Below, in pieces: positions 5,896 through 12,771 of a stretch of 12,771 bases of DNA; position 1 is the first letter of the stretch, and every line of letters starts with the position of its first letter. A program made the translations under genes and the position numbers. The notes under the pieces were generated by a model. The model searched no databases and was not told where the DNA came from. It saw only the letters and a list, made by a program, of their open reading frames with translations. This DNA comes from UBA2357 sp041678045 (GTDB lineage: Bacteria; Pseudomonadota; Gammaproteobacteria; Burkholderiales; Rhodocyclaceae): NCBI GenBank assembly GCA_041678045.1, contig JBAYOV010000073.1:1-12771 (forward strand), in the 5' to 3' direction.

Positions 5896-7101
5896 ATGAA
5901 TCGATTAGATAAAGAAAAACAGCTCAAAAGACCGCACATCCTGTTGGTTACGACTTCCTACCCACTGGAAAGTGGCGATGTAAGCGGAATTTTCGTCAAA
6001 CGCCTCGCTGATGCACTCAATCAGGACAATGATTTACTTGTCCTGACCCCATACAGTCGTCTGCATCCCAAACCAGAACAAGGCTGTCCCCCCGTGCACT
6101 GTTTCCGTTACGCACCGCACACATGGCAACGACTCGCTCATGAACCTGGGGGTATTCCTGGGGCGCTTAAGCACAACCCATTACTCTGGTTATTTGTACC
6201 TGTCTTCCTGCTAGCCTTGTTCATGGCCGTACTTCGCACTGGGCGAAACACAGACCTCATCCACGCCAACTGGGCAGCAAACGGGCTCATTTGTGGCCTT
6301 GCCGGCAAGATCCTACGTAAACCGGTCATTACCACTCTACGCGGCTCCGACATCAGAAAACTTGAGCACTCCCGCCTCAATCGCTGCACTCTTCGCTTTG
6401 TTCTGGCGCTCAATGCACATGTCGCTACAGTCAGCACACCAATGCAGAACACGTTACACCGGCTATTCCCTCGTTACGCTACACGCTGCAGCCACATCCC
6501 CAACGGCGTAAGCGATCAACTGTTCTCGCTACCCTTAACCACTTTCGAGACAAGAGAACTCCGAATGGTAAGCATAGGAAATCTCATTCCGCTCAAAGGC
6601 AACATCACCATCATCAATGCTCTGAAGATGCTACCGGACTCCATCAGGCTCGACATCGTCGGTGATGGCCCAGAACGGGATACCCTCGAGGAACACACCC
6701 GTTTACTGAATCTCTGCAACCGTGTCTCTTTCAAAGGTGCTATTGCTCCAGACCACATTCAAGAGGTCCTCGCTGACCACGACATACTTATTCTTGCAAG
6801 CCATTCCGAAGGTCGCCCCAACGTCGTGGTAGAAGCCATGGCTGCCGGACGAACCGTACTTGCCTCGCGCTTACCCGGAGTGGAAGAGTTGATTCAACAT
6901 GGTCATAATGGCCTATTGTTCGAACCTGGGAATTCGGCAGAAATCGCACACGCCATCGCTCAAATACTTGCCAAACCGGAAATGTTGAGCACTTTTGGAC
7001 AAGCTGCCCGCCAGACAGTGATTGATCTCGGACTCAACTGGCCTGCCTGCGCCCGGCAGTACCGGCACATCTATCAACAAGCACTGCGCGGAGACGCATA
7101 G
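5896..7101 (+). CDS. Glycosyltransferase family 4 (GT-B fold)
   Basis: A 401-residue retaining GT-B glycosyltransferase; it should move a sugar from a nucleotide donor to a lipid-linked glycan at the inner face of the cytoplasmic membrane. The N-terminal domain opens with HILLVTTSYPLESGDVSGIF (14-33), typical of the GT4 acceptor domain. A hydrophobic stretch at about 96-113 may dock it on the membrane. The C-terminal donor domain shows VSIGNLIPLKG (225-235), IVGDGPER (254-261) and the EX7E motif EGRPNVVVE (305-313). Donor and acceptor cannot be predicted. It is the first gene of a compact plus-strand operon; the next gene begins one base after its stop. The start ATG 5896 has no clear Shine-Dalgarno. 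Base composition is clearly lower in GC than in the genes before 5430. Confidence 0.9.
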   Translation: MNRLDKEKQLKRPHILLVTTSYPLESGDVSGIFVKRLADALNQDNDLLVLTPYSRLHPKPEQGCPPVHCFRYAPHTWQRLAHEPGGIPGALKHNPLLWLFVPVFLLALFMAVLRTGRNTDLIHANWAANGLICGLAGKILRKPVITTLRGSDIRKLEHSRLNRCTLRFVLALNAHVATVSTPMQNTLHRLFPRYATRCSHIPNGVSDQLFSLPLTTFETRELRMVSIGNLIPLKGNITIINALKMLPDSIRLDIVGDGPERDTLEEHTRLLNLCNRVSFKGAIAPDHIQEVLADHDILILASHSEGRPNVVVEAMAAGRTVLASRLPGVEELIQHGHNGLLFEPGNSAEIAHAIAQILAKPEMLSTFGQAARQTVIDLGLNWPACARQYRHIYQQALRGDA

Positions 7102-7102
7102 C

Positions 7103-8941
7103 ATGTGCGGTTTTCTTTTCCTCCACGCCCCCAGTCAAATCATTGAAGTAGCCCGTTGTGCCCTTGAAAACAGCTTGCAGACCATGCTTCATCGCGGCCC
7201 CGATGAGCAGGGCATCCTTACCAAGGATGACACTCATTTCGCTCATGCGCGCCTGTCCATTGTCGGACTGACCGACAGTCATCAACCGATGCAGTCGCCC
7301 GATGCCCGCCACACACTACTGTTCAACGGCGAAATCTACAACTATCGGCAACTGCGTCAGTCACTCGAATCGAAATGGGCGTTTCGCACGCAGGGCGATA
7401 CCGAAGTGCTGCTTGCCGGCCTGAGCCTCGAAGGCGAAGCCTTTCTCACTCGGCTGGAAGGCATGTGGGCTTTTGCTCTGTGGGACGCTCACGAGCGCCG
7501 TCTGCTGCTCTCGCGTGACCGCATGGGAAAAAAACCTCTTTACTACCATCAATACGGGACATCCTTTGCCTGCGGCTCGGAGCTTCCCGCGTTACGCCGG
7601 CTTTCCCCACAATCCTGGACTGAAGACCTTAACAGCACAGCTGACTACTTCCGCTACGGCTATTGCCTGCCCGGCTATACCGCTTGGGAGAACGTGTTCG
7701 AAGTGCTGCCCGGCCACGCCCTGCACTGGCAACCCAACTGCCCCATCGAGCAGCGAGCCTACTGGCAACTCCCCCTCCCTGCATCGCCAACCTCCTCTAC
7801 CTCCGATGACGAACTACGCACAGCCTTAACCGAAGCCGTAGCCAAGCGCCTGATTGCCGACGTGGAAGTGGGCGCCTTTCTCTCGGGGGGGATCGACTCA
7901 TCGCTGGTTTGCGCCTTGGCGCAAAAGCAAATGAAGCGCCCCCTGAAAACCTTCACCATCGGTTTTAGCGACGCTGCATTCGACGAAAGCCCCTATGCTG
8001 CGCAAGTCGCAACCCATCTGGGCACCGATCACTACTGCGAAACCTTCCAAAACTGGAGCGAGGGTGCACTCGAAACCTTGCTGCGCGACCACGTTGGGCA
8101 ACCCTTTGCCGACGCATCCCTGCTGCCTACCAGCCTGGTGAGTCAGGTGGCAGCACAACAGGTGAAGGTTGCACTATCGGGCGATGGCGCAGACGAATTG
8201 TTCGGTGGCTATCAGCGCTATCAGGCACGGCTCATCCTGCGCTGGTACAGTCGTCTACCATCGGGTCTGCGCAAGATGGCCGAACGCGCGCTCCGCAGCC
8301 TGCCCGAACCGACCGCCCACCACAGCCGAAGCCTGCTCAAAAAGGCCCACCTATTTGTCGACGTAGCCCAACGGCAGCGTGCCGAAACCCCCTACACCGC
8401 TCCGCTGATGTTCCACCCGGAAGAATATGCTCGACTGTTTCCTCAACTGCTCGGGCGCGGCCATCGCCCCCACGGTCTACCGGAACACACCCGCCTGGAC
8501 GACCTGCAGCAAATGCTTTACGGCGATGCCCTGATCTACCTTCCGCAAGACATTCTCACCAAAGTAGACCGCGCCAGTATGGCCGCCAGTCTCGAAACCC
8601 GCGCGCCCTTCCTCGATCACAAAGTGGTCGAGCTTGCTTTTTCACGACCGGCAACGCACCACTTGCGAATAGGACAGGGCAAACGCTGGCTACGCCAGAG
8701 CTTTGGCGATCTACTACCAGCGCAAACCTGGCAGCGGCGCAAACAAGGCTTCGGGGTACCCATCCATCAGTGGTTTCAAGGTCCGATGGGGGAACGATTC
8801 GATACCCTCATCAGACGCCAGGCCAACCCCATTTCCACGCCTGCCGCCACACAACTGCTTGCCGAACACCGCAGTGGCCGTCGCGACAATGGCTATCGCC
8901 TGTGGATGCTCTACATATACATGGTGCTCAACAACCGATGA
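7103..8941 (+). CDS. asnB: Asparagine synthase (glutamine-hydrolysing) type amidotransferase
   Basis: A complete 612-residue class II amidotransferase. The start is fixed by MCGFLFLH, whose Cys2 becomes the N-terminal glutaminase nucleophile after Met removal, and by GGAGA at 7090-7094. The glutaminase domain has RGPDEQG (31-37), RLSIVGL (50-56), NGEIYN (75-80), GDTEVLL (98-104) and SRDRMGKKPLYY (137-148). The synthetase domain has FLSGGIDSS (259-267) for ATP, SGDGADELFGGY (359-370), DRASMAASLETRAPFLDH and RRKQGFGVP. It should take ammonia from glutamine and amidate an adenylated carboxylate. In an EPS operon the substrate is more likely a uronic acid or sugar-linked acid than aspartate; related asn-type genes are reported as needed for floc EPS in Zoogloea. 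It is one base from the upstream stop and overlaps the next start (ATGA). A run of seven G codes for part of the PP-loop. Confidence 0.9.
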   Translation: MCGFLFLHAPSQIIEVARCALENSLQTMLHRGPDEQGILTKDDTHFAHARLSIVGLTDSHQPMQSPDARHTLLFNGEIYNYRQLRQSLESKWAFRTQGDTEVLLAGLSLEGEAFLTRLEGMWAFALWDAHERRLLLSRDRMGKKPLYYHQYGTSFACGSELPALRRLSPQSWTEDLNSTADYFRYGYCLPGYTAWENVFEVLPGHALHWQPNCPIEQRAYWQLPLPASPTSSTSDDELRTALTEAVAKRLIADVEVGAFLSGGIDSSLVCALAQKQMKRPLKTFTIGFSDAAFDESPYAAQVATHLGTDHYCETFQNWSEGALETLLRDHVGQPFADASLLPTSLVSQVAAQQVKVALSGDGADELFGGYQRYQARLILRWYSRLPSGLRKMAERALRSLPEPTAHHSRSLLKKAHLFVDVAQRQRAETPYTAPLMFHPEEYARLFPQLLGRGHRPHGLPEHTRLDDLQQMLYGDALIYLPQDILTKVDRASMAASLETRAPFLDHKVVELAFSRPATHHLRIGQGKRWLRQSFGDLLPAQTWQRRKQGFGVPIHQWFQGPMGERFDTLIRRQANPISTPAATQLLAEHRSGRRDNGYRLWMLYIYMVLNNR

Positions 8942-10068
8942 CAACCACACCTGCACCACTCATCGCTCTTTTCCTAGGCAACCTCGAAATGGGCGGAGCC
9001 GAGCGCGTATTCATCACGCTGGCGCACCAGTTCATGCAACGAGGCTGCCGCGTCCGCTTGATCCTCGCCCACAAAACCGGTGCCCTGCTCACAGAACTCG
9101 ACCCCGCCATCGAAATCATTGACTTGCAGGCCGTCCGTTCCGGGCAACCCCGCTGGCTGTTCGCCTTGCGTACCCTGTTCGCACTGCGCCGGCACCTGCG
9201 CGACGACCCGCCTCAAGCGCTCCTTTCCACATTGACTGGAGCCAACCTGATCGCAATTCTGGCCCGAGCACTATCGGGCCAATCCTTTCGGTTGGTTATT
9301 CGGGAGGCAGTAACACTGCCCAATGTACGCTCTTGGCTACGCTTGACAGCCATGCGCTGGCTTTATCCGCGTGCCGACAAAGTCGTTGTCCTGACTGGCC
9401 CAATGAGGGAACAGCTAAAAGACACACTGAATCTGGCTGCATCTGCAATGGTCGTCATAGGCAACCCACTGAACAGTGAGCGTATCGCGCAATTGGTTGT
9501 CGACCCGACTGAGCATCAACGCAGCAAAGCCCACGTACCTTACTGGCTGGCCATTGGTCGCCTGGTATTGCAGAAAGATTTCGCAACACTGATCGAAGCA
9601 GCAGCAGAACTCAACCGTGACGGTGGAGCGCCCCGTATTGTCATACTCGGCGACGGCCCGCTGCGGCACGATCTCGAAACCCAAATCAACCGGCTCAATC
9701 TGAAACCTCGGATCGTGCTAGCCGGCTTCACGACCAACCCCTACCCCTGGCTTGCTAACGCGAGCGGTTATGTACTGTCCTCACGCTGGGAAGGCTACCC
9801 GAACGTTTTGCTCGAAGCACTGCACTTCAACCTGCCCATTGTCGCCACCCGCTACGACGACTCCGTCGCCGAGCTACTGGAATCCCCCCCCAACGTGCAG
9901 CACCGCCTCGTCCCAATTGGCGACCCAGTGAGCATGGCTAATGCCATCCGTAGCCTCGCCAGCACACCACGAAGTGGGAAACACCAGCCCCCCCCCGGCC
10001 AAGATACCGCAGCCGCTGCTGTACAGACCATCGTCGACCGCTATCTGGCGCTGCTGCTACCGCAGTGA
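8938..10068 (+). CDS. Glycosyltransferase family 4 (GT-B fold)
   Basis: A 376-residue GT4 enzyme. The start is ATG 8938, which overlaps the previous stop as ATGA; the frame is open further upstream but the domain starts here. The N-terminal domain has LGNLEMGGAERVF (13-25), with the GGAERV loop typical of GT4 enzymes. The donor domain has LAIGRLVLQKDF (204-215), VILGDGPLRHD (235-245) and the EX7E motif EGYPNVLLE (285-293). It should add a sugar to the lipid-linked repeat unit; donor and linkage are unknown. Two C-tracts, eight at 9884-9891 and nine at 9988-9996, lie in the 3' part. A one-base loss in the second would carry the frame into the methyltransferase gene. Codon use is intermediate between the GC-rich first region and the lower-GC genes after it. 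Confidence 0.9.
   Translation: MTTTPAPLIALFLGNLEMGGAERVFITLAHQFMQRGCRVRLILAHKTGALLTELDPAIEIIDLQAVRSGQPRWLFALRTLFALRRHLRDDPPQALLSTLTGANLIAILARALSGQSFRLVIREAVTLPNVRSWLRLTAMRWLYPRADKVVVLTGPMREQLKDTLNLAASAMVVIGNPLNSERIAQLVVDPTEHQRSKAHVPYWLAIGRLVLQKDFATLIEAAAELNRDGGAPRIVILGDGPLRHDLETQINRLNLKPRIVLAGFTTNPYPWLANASGYVLSSRWEGYPNVLLEALHFNLPIVATRYDDSVAELLESPPNVQHRLVPIGDPVSMANAIRSLASTPRSGKHQPPPGQDTAAAAVQTIVDRYLALLLPQ
9988..9996 (+). repeat. Homopolymer tract of nine C near the 3' end of the glycosyltransferase
   Basis: Nine consecutive C code for the PPP at residues 352-354 of the second GT4 enzyme. It is one of the longest single-base runs in the window and sits in a stretch where a second frame is open from 9932 through the methyltransferase to 10915. 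Confidence 0.85.
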
Positions 10069-10123
10069 GAACTCATGTGTTTGCCCAACGCCGTCAGCAA
10101 CCCCACTTCCTGGGAACAAACGC

Positions 10124-10915
10124 ATGAACCTTGAGCATCTATCCGCACTGCGCCAACATGAGTTGGACACCGTACTGAAACAACTGCATCGCCATGGCAT
10201 GAATAGCGGGCGACTCCTGGAAATTGGGGCCGGCACTGGGCAACAAGCCCTGACGCTGGCTGCCAAGGGGTATCACGTCAGTGCAATCGACCTTCCCCAA
10301 AGCCGTTATGCGCCGGATCGGGTCTGGCCAGTCATCAACTATGATGGACAGACTCTTCCATTTGCTGACAACAGCTTCGACATTGTCTATTCCTCCAATG
10401 TACTTGAGCACATTGCGGACACCGATCGCATGCAACACGAAATATCCAGAGTGCTCACACCGGAGGGCTTGGCAATCCACGTATTGCCAAGCCCAGCATG
10501 GCGTGTGCTTACCATGCTCATGCATTACCCTTGGCTTGCAACGACCCTGGTTCGATTAGTTAAGCGGAAGCTCAAACCTCAAGGTCAAAACAACATCAGC
10601 CCAGAATCCAGCCTTTTACCTGACATGGCTGGCAGAAGCGATTTATGGCGCCGAATCCCCTATGCAAACCGCCATGGCGAACATGGAAATGCGCTGACTG
10701 AGGCCTATCATTTCAGACGTACGCGCTGGCGCAATGACTTCGAACGCAACAACTTCCGTGTGGTGGAAATCCTTCCAAGTGGGCTTATATACTCAGGCTA
10801 TGCCTTGCTCGGCGGTCGATTGCCCATCGCCACCCGGGCACAACTGGCCTCACTGTGCGGCAGCGCATGCAATATCTTCATCTTGCAATCTACTGGCGTG
10901 ACATCAGCAGGATGA
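10124..10915 (+). CDS. Class I SAM-dependent methyltransferase (Methyltransf_11 type)
   Basis: A 263-residue Rossmann-fold methyltransferase. Motif I is LLEIGAGTGQQAL (31-43), the acidic strand-2 end is in VSAIDLP (52-58), and the motif around DNSFDIVYSSNVLEHI carries the usual VLEH signature. The C-terminal half has WLATTLVRLVKRK and a basic, aromatic-rich stretch that may bind the acceptor or membrane. It probably methylates a sugar or lipid-linked glycan of the cluster; the target is not predictable. ATG 10124 is chosen because GGGA at 10112-10115 is 8 bases upstream and the domain begins there, although the frame is open back to 9932. It starts 55 bp after the GT stop and ends in an ATGA overlap with the next gene. 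Confidence 0.85.
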   Translation: MNLEHLSALRQHELDTVLKQLHRHGMNSGRLLEIGAGTGQQALTLAAKGYHVSAIDLPQSRYAPDRVWPVINYDGQTLPFADNSFDIVYSSNVLEHIADTDRMQHEISRVLTPEGLAIHVLPSPAWRVLTMLMHYPWLATTLVRLVKRKLKPQGQNNISPESSLLPDMAGRSDLWRRIPYANRHGEHGNALTEAYHFRRTRWRNDFERNNFRVVEILPSGLIYSGYALLGGRLPIATRAQLASLCGSACNIFILQSTGVTSAG

Positions 10916-11829
10916 CCCCATCAGCCAAGACATCAAGCACGCGGAGCAACTACATCCGACGTGCTGCCTACTTACTTGCAATCGCAGCGGTAACGATTTT
11001 TCTATGGAAAATGGGTGGGGCGCCATGGCTGCACGCAGCGCAACACTGGCCGATCATGATTGCCCTCGCGGCACTGTCAGCGTTTGGACTAGCAGTACAG
11101 GCAATGGCATTTCGGCTAATGGCCCCGCCGGACGACAGGCCCGTATTTCAGATCACACTCGCAATCTGGGCGATCTCCGCAGCTCTGTCCGTCGTTGCCC
11201 CATTTATGGCTGGCATTGCCGCCCGTACCACTTTATTGGTACGCCACGGCATGAGCCTGAAAACTTGCGGGCTTGCCAGCCTGCGTCAGGTCTGGCTCGG
11301 ACTGGAATACGCTTTGTTGTTAAGTGCATTGTCACTGCCGTTTGCCAATTGGGGCATCGCGCTGAACGCGGGCGGAGGCTGTGCACTTGCATGGCTGGTC
11401 ATGCTCGCTCTCCGACTCAAAGCAAGCAGCTGTCGGTTCGATCGGCTCGAAAAAGCATCTGGACGATTCGTGCGTCTGATACATGCCTTCAGCGCCCCCG
11501 TGCCTGGCCAGGCCCATCCATGGTTCGCACTTCAGGTATTGACGATGAGCGCGGTATATCTCGTGGGCTTTAATGGCTTCGGTGCCGAGATATCCGTCTT
11601 TCAAGCCATTGCGCTTGCGGGACTGACAGTAGTTCTCAGCCTGATTGCTTTTGTGCCAAACGGCCTGGGCATAACTGATGCAATATGGGTAATCTTTGCC
11701 CAGCACGCCGGAGTTGAACTCGAAGAGGCTGTCGCAATCGCAATTACGATTCGCCTGAGTCATTTACTTGCAGCAACAATCCTTGGGGCGCTACTCAACA
11801 AGCGACTCCACCATCACCTTAACGCTTGA
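10912..11829 (+). CDS. Multi-pass membrane protein, UPF0104/LPG_synthase_TM (flippase-like) family
   Basis: A 305-residue inner-membrane protein with about eight hydrophobic segments, the first at residues 16-33 after a basic N-terminus (RSNYIRRAAY). The last third contains LSLIAFVPNGLGITDAIWV, matching the conserved P-x-G-x-G motif seen in UPF0104 and the membrane domain of MprF-like lysylphosphatidylglycerol synthases. Such proteins occur often in polysaccharide and glycolipid loci and are proposed to move or bind lipid-linked substrates; the function here is inferred. It lacks the soluble aminoacyltransferase domain of MprF. The start ATG 10912 overlaps the methyltransferase stop (ATGA), so translation is likely coupled. 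Its 3' end overlaps the convergent TylF-type gene by 11 bp. It is the last gene of the operon. Confidence 0.78.
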   Translation: MTPSAKTSSTRSNYIRRAAYLLAIAAVTIFLWKMGGAPWLHAAQHWPIMIALAALSAFGLAVQAMAFRLMAPPDDRPVFQITLAIWAISAALSVVAPFMAGIAARTTLLVRHGMSLKTCGLASLRQVWLGLEYALLLSALSLPFANWGIALNAGGGCALAWLVMLALRLKASSCRFDRLEKASGRFVRLIHAFSAPVPGQAHPWFALQVLTMSAVYLVGFNGFGAEISVFQAIALAGLTVVLSLIAFVPNGLGITDAIWVIFAQHAGVELEEAVAIAITIRLSHLLAATILGALLNKRLHHHLNA

Positions 11830-12571
11830 TGATTACTCCCTGTCCAGTTGGCAGATGAATGATGCACTCCGGCTTATCCCGCATGTAATGGTTCGCTGCC
11901 TCGAACGCACCAGGGCAGTTAGCAAAGCCATAGTCATCCATCACAATCACACCACCTGCGACAAGACGTGGATAGAAAAACTCTAGGCTATCGAGTGTCG
12001 GCTGATACAAATCAACGTCAATGTGCACAAGCTTGAAGTCAAGCCCGAAAACATCCTCAAAACGTTCAGGAATCCAACCCTTAAGAACATGAATATTAAG
12101 GAAGTCTTCCAGATTTCGCCGTAGTTCACTCTCCGTGGCGCTCAAATCTCCCCTCTGCCACTGCGGCAATCCCTCCGGGGCACTGTCTTTCTTTGAGGGC
12201 TCGGATAACCCCTCGAAAGAGTCAAACAGATAGAAATCTGCACCATCAATCACACTAGCAACAAACCATGCCGATACACCAACATAGCTGCCACATTCAG
12301 CAACCGCTCCATCCAGATTGACCACACTCCGCGCCAACTCCCGCAACGCATATTTTCGCTCCATCGAAAATTGATTATGCGGAGAAAGCTCCCTGAACCG
12401 CTGGGTGAAACGCTCATCCTGAAGCCAGAGCTTGTAATCATCCCCCACGTAATGCCCCCCAAGCGCACTCGCCATGACGCGAGTCAGCTCAAGCACTGCT
12501 CGGCGACGTAGTGCAGCAGGCCCGACTAAAAGTGCCTTAACCCCCTTGAAAATACGCCTTGAACTAAACAA
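11819..12571 (-). CDS. TylF/MycF-type O-methyltransferase
   Basis: A 250-residue SAM- and metal-dependent O-methyltransferase of the TylF (macrocin O-methyltransferase) family, which methylates sugar hydroxyls. Landmarks: MERKYALRELAR (70-81), SAM motif AECGSYVGVSAWFV (91-104), YLFDSFEGLSEP (114-125), metal and substrate motif HIDVDLYQPTLDSLEFF (183-199), and GGVIVMDDYGF (206-216) with the metal-binding aspartates. In this setting it would methylate a sugar of the exopolysaccharide. The TTG start at 12571 is supported by AGGAG 9 bases upstream; no ATG is found before residue 33. It reads against the operon and its end overlaps the membrane-protein gene. GC content is lower than in the first region, similar to its neighbours. 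A role on a non-carbohydrate acceptor cannot be excluded. Confidence 0.85.
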   Translation of the reverse strand: MFSSRRIFKGVKALLVGPAALRRRAVLELTRVMASALGGHYVGDDYKLWLQDERFTQRFRELSPHNQFSMERKYALRELARSVVNLDGAVAECGSYVGVSAWFVASVIDGADFYLFDSFEGLSEPSKKDSAPEGLPQWQRGDLSATESELRRNLEDFLNIHVLKGWIPERFEDVFGLDFKLVHIDVDLYQPTLDSLEFFYPRLVAGGVIVMDDYGFANCPGAFEAANHYMRDKPECIIHLPTGQGVIIKR

Positions 12572-12580
12572 CTGGATTCA

Positions 12581-12585
12581 CTCCT
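12581..12585 (-). promoter_or_regulatory. Ribosome binding site supporting the TTG start at 12571
   Basis: On the minus strand this reads AGGAG, 9 bases before TTG. It makes TTG the best start for the TylF-type gene; the first in-frame ATG would lose 32 residues. Confidence 0.65.
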
Positions 12586-12771
12586 ACCATGTATGCCTAA
12601 AATTTAGATTCTGATCTTTCTAACAACCCGATCATCCAACAACTGGATAGGGCGTTGGTGCTTAATTAGCTGATGTTGATATTCCGATTGGCTGAATTCT
12701 GATTTTTCGCGATGAGTTCCCCTTTTTCCCTGCCTCCTTCATGCGATGGACGCAATTTGCCCAGCCCGGAC

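Noticed and set aside
12666..12770. Minus-strand frame open from the right edge for 34 codons to a TAA
   Set aside because: It could be the 3' end of a gene outside the window, but it is too short and has no recognisable motif. The rest of 12572-12771 shows only a small ATCCA/TGGAT inverted repeat at 12634-12648.

Overview
The window looks like part of a large exopolysaccharide (EPS) locus of the exosortase A (PEP-CTERM) type, from a GC-rich Gram-negative bacterium. The best guess is a betaproteobacterium near Zoogloea, Thauera or Azoarcus. The guess rests on the gene content: an exosortase-A-associated acyl-CoA ligase, PLP decarboxylase and acyl carrier protein, plus asparagine-synthetase-like amidotransferases. 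This combination is familiar from EPS and floc-forming clusters of Rhodocyclales. No exosortase gene, rRNA or tRNA is visible, so the taxonomic call is inference.

Region A (1-4771) is very GC-rich and holds a small-molecule activation module. It contains the 3' part of an AMP-forming acyl-CoA ligase, an asparagine-synthetase-fold enzyme with no glutaminase cysteine, and a fold-III PLP amino-acid decarboxylase. A convergent acyl carrier protein follows. Together they suggest that an amino- or acyl-acid is adenylated and loaded on the carrier protein, that an amine is made by decarboxylation, and that an amide is formed by the synthetase-like protein, possibly to decorate the polysaccharide. 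The chemistry has not been established for this family.

Region B (4857-5895) holds a Uma2-family (DUF820) nuclease gene, transcribed divergently from the carrier protein, then a 466-bp gene-free spacer. The 3' half of this spacer is AT-rich and packed with inverted and direct repeats. Base composition drops at this point.

Region C (5896-11829) is a tightly packed plus-strand operon: GT4 glycosyltransferase, glutamine-hydrolysing asparagine-synthase-type amidotransferase, a second GT4 glycosyltransferase, a SAM methyltransferase, and a multi-pass membrane protein of the UPF0104/LPG_synthase_TM type. Two junctions are ATGA overlaps and one gap is a single base. These genes would build and decorate (amidate, methylate) the glycan. 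A nine-C tract near the end of the second glycosyltransferase lies where loss of one C would fuse that gene in frame to the methyltransferase.

Region D (11819-12771) has a minus-strand TylF-type O-methyltransferase whose 3' end overlaps the membrane-protein gene by 11 bp, then 200 bp with no gene I can support.
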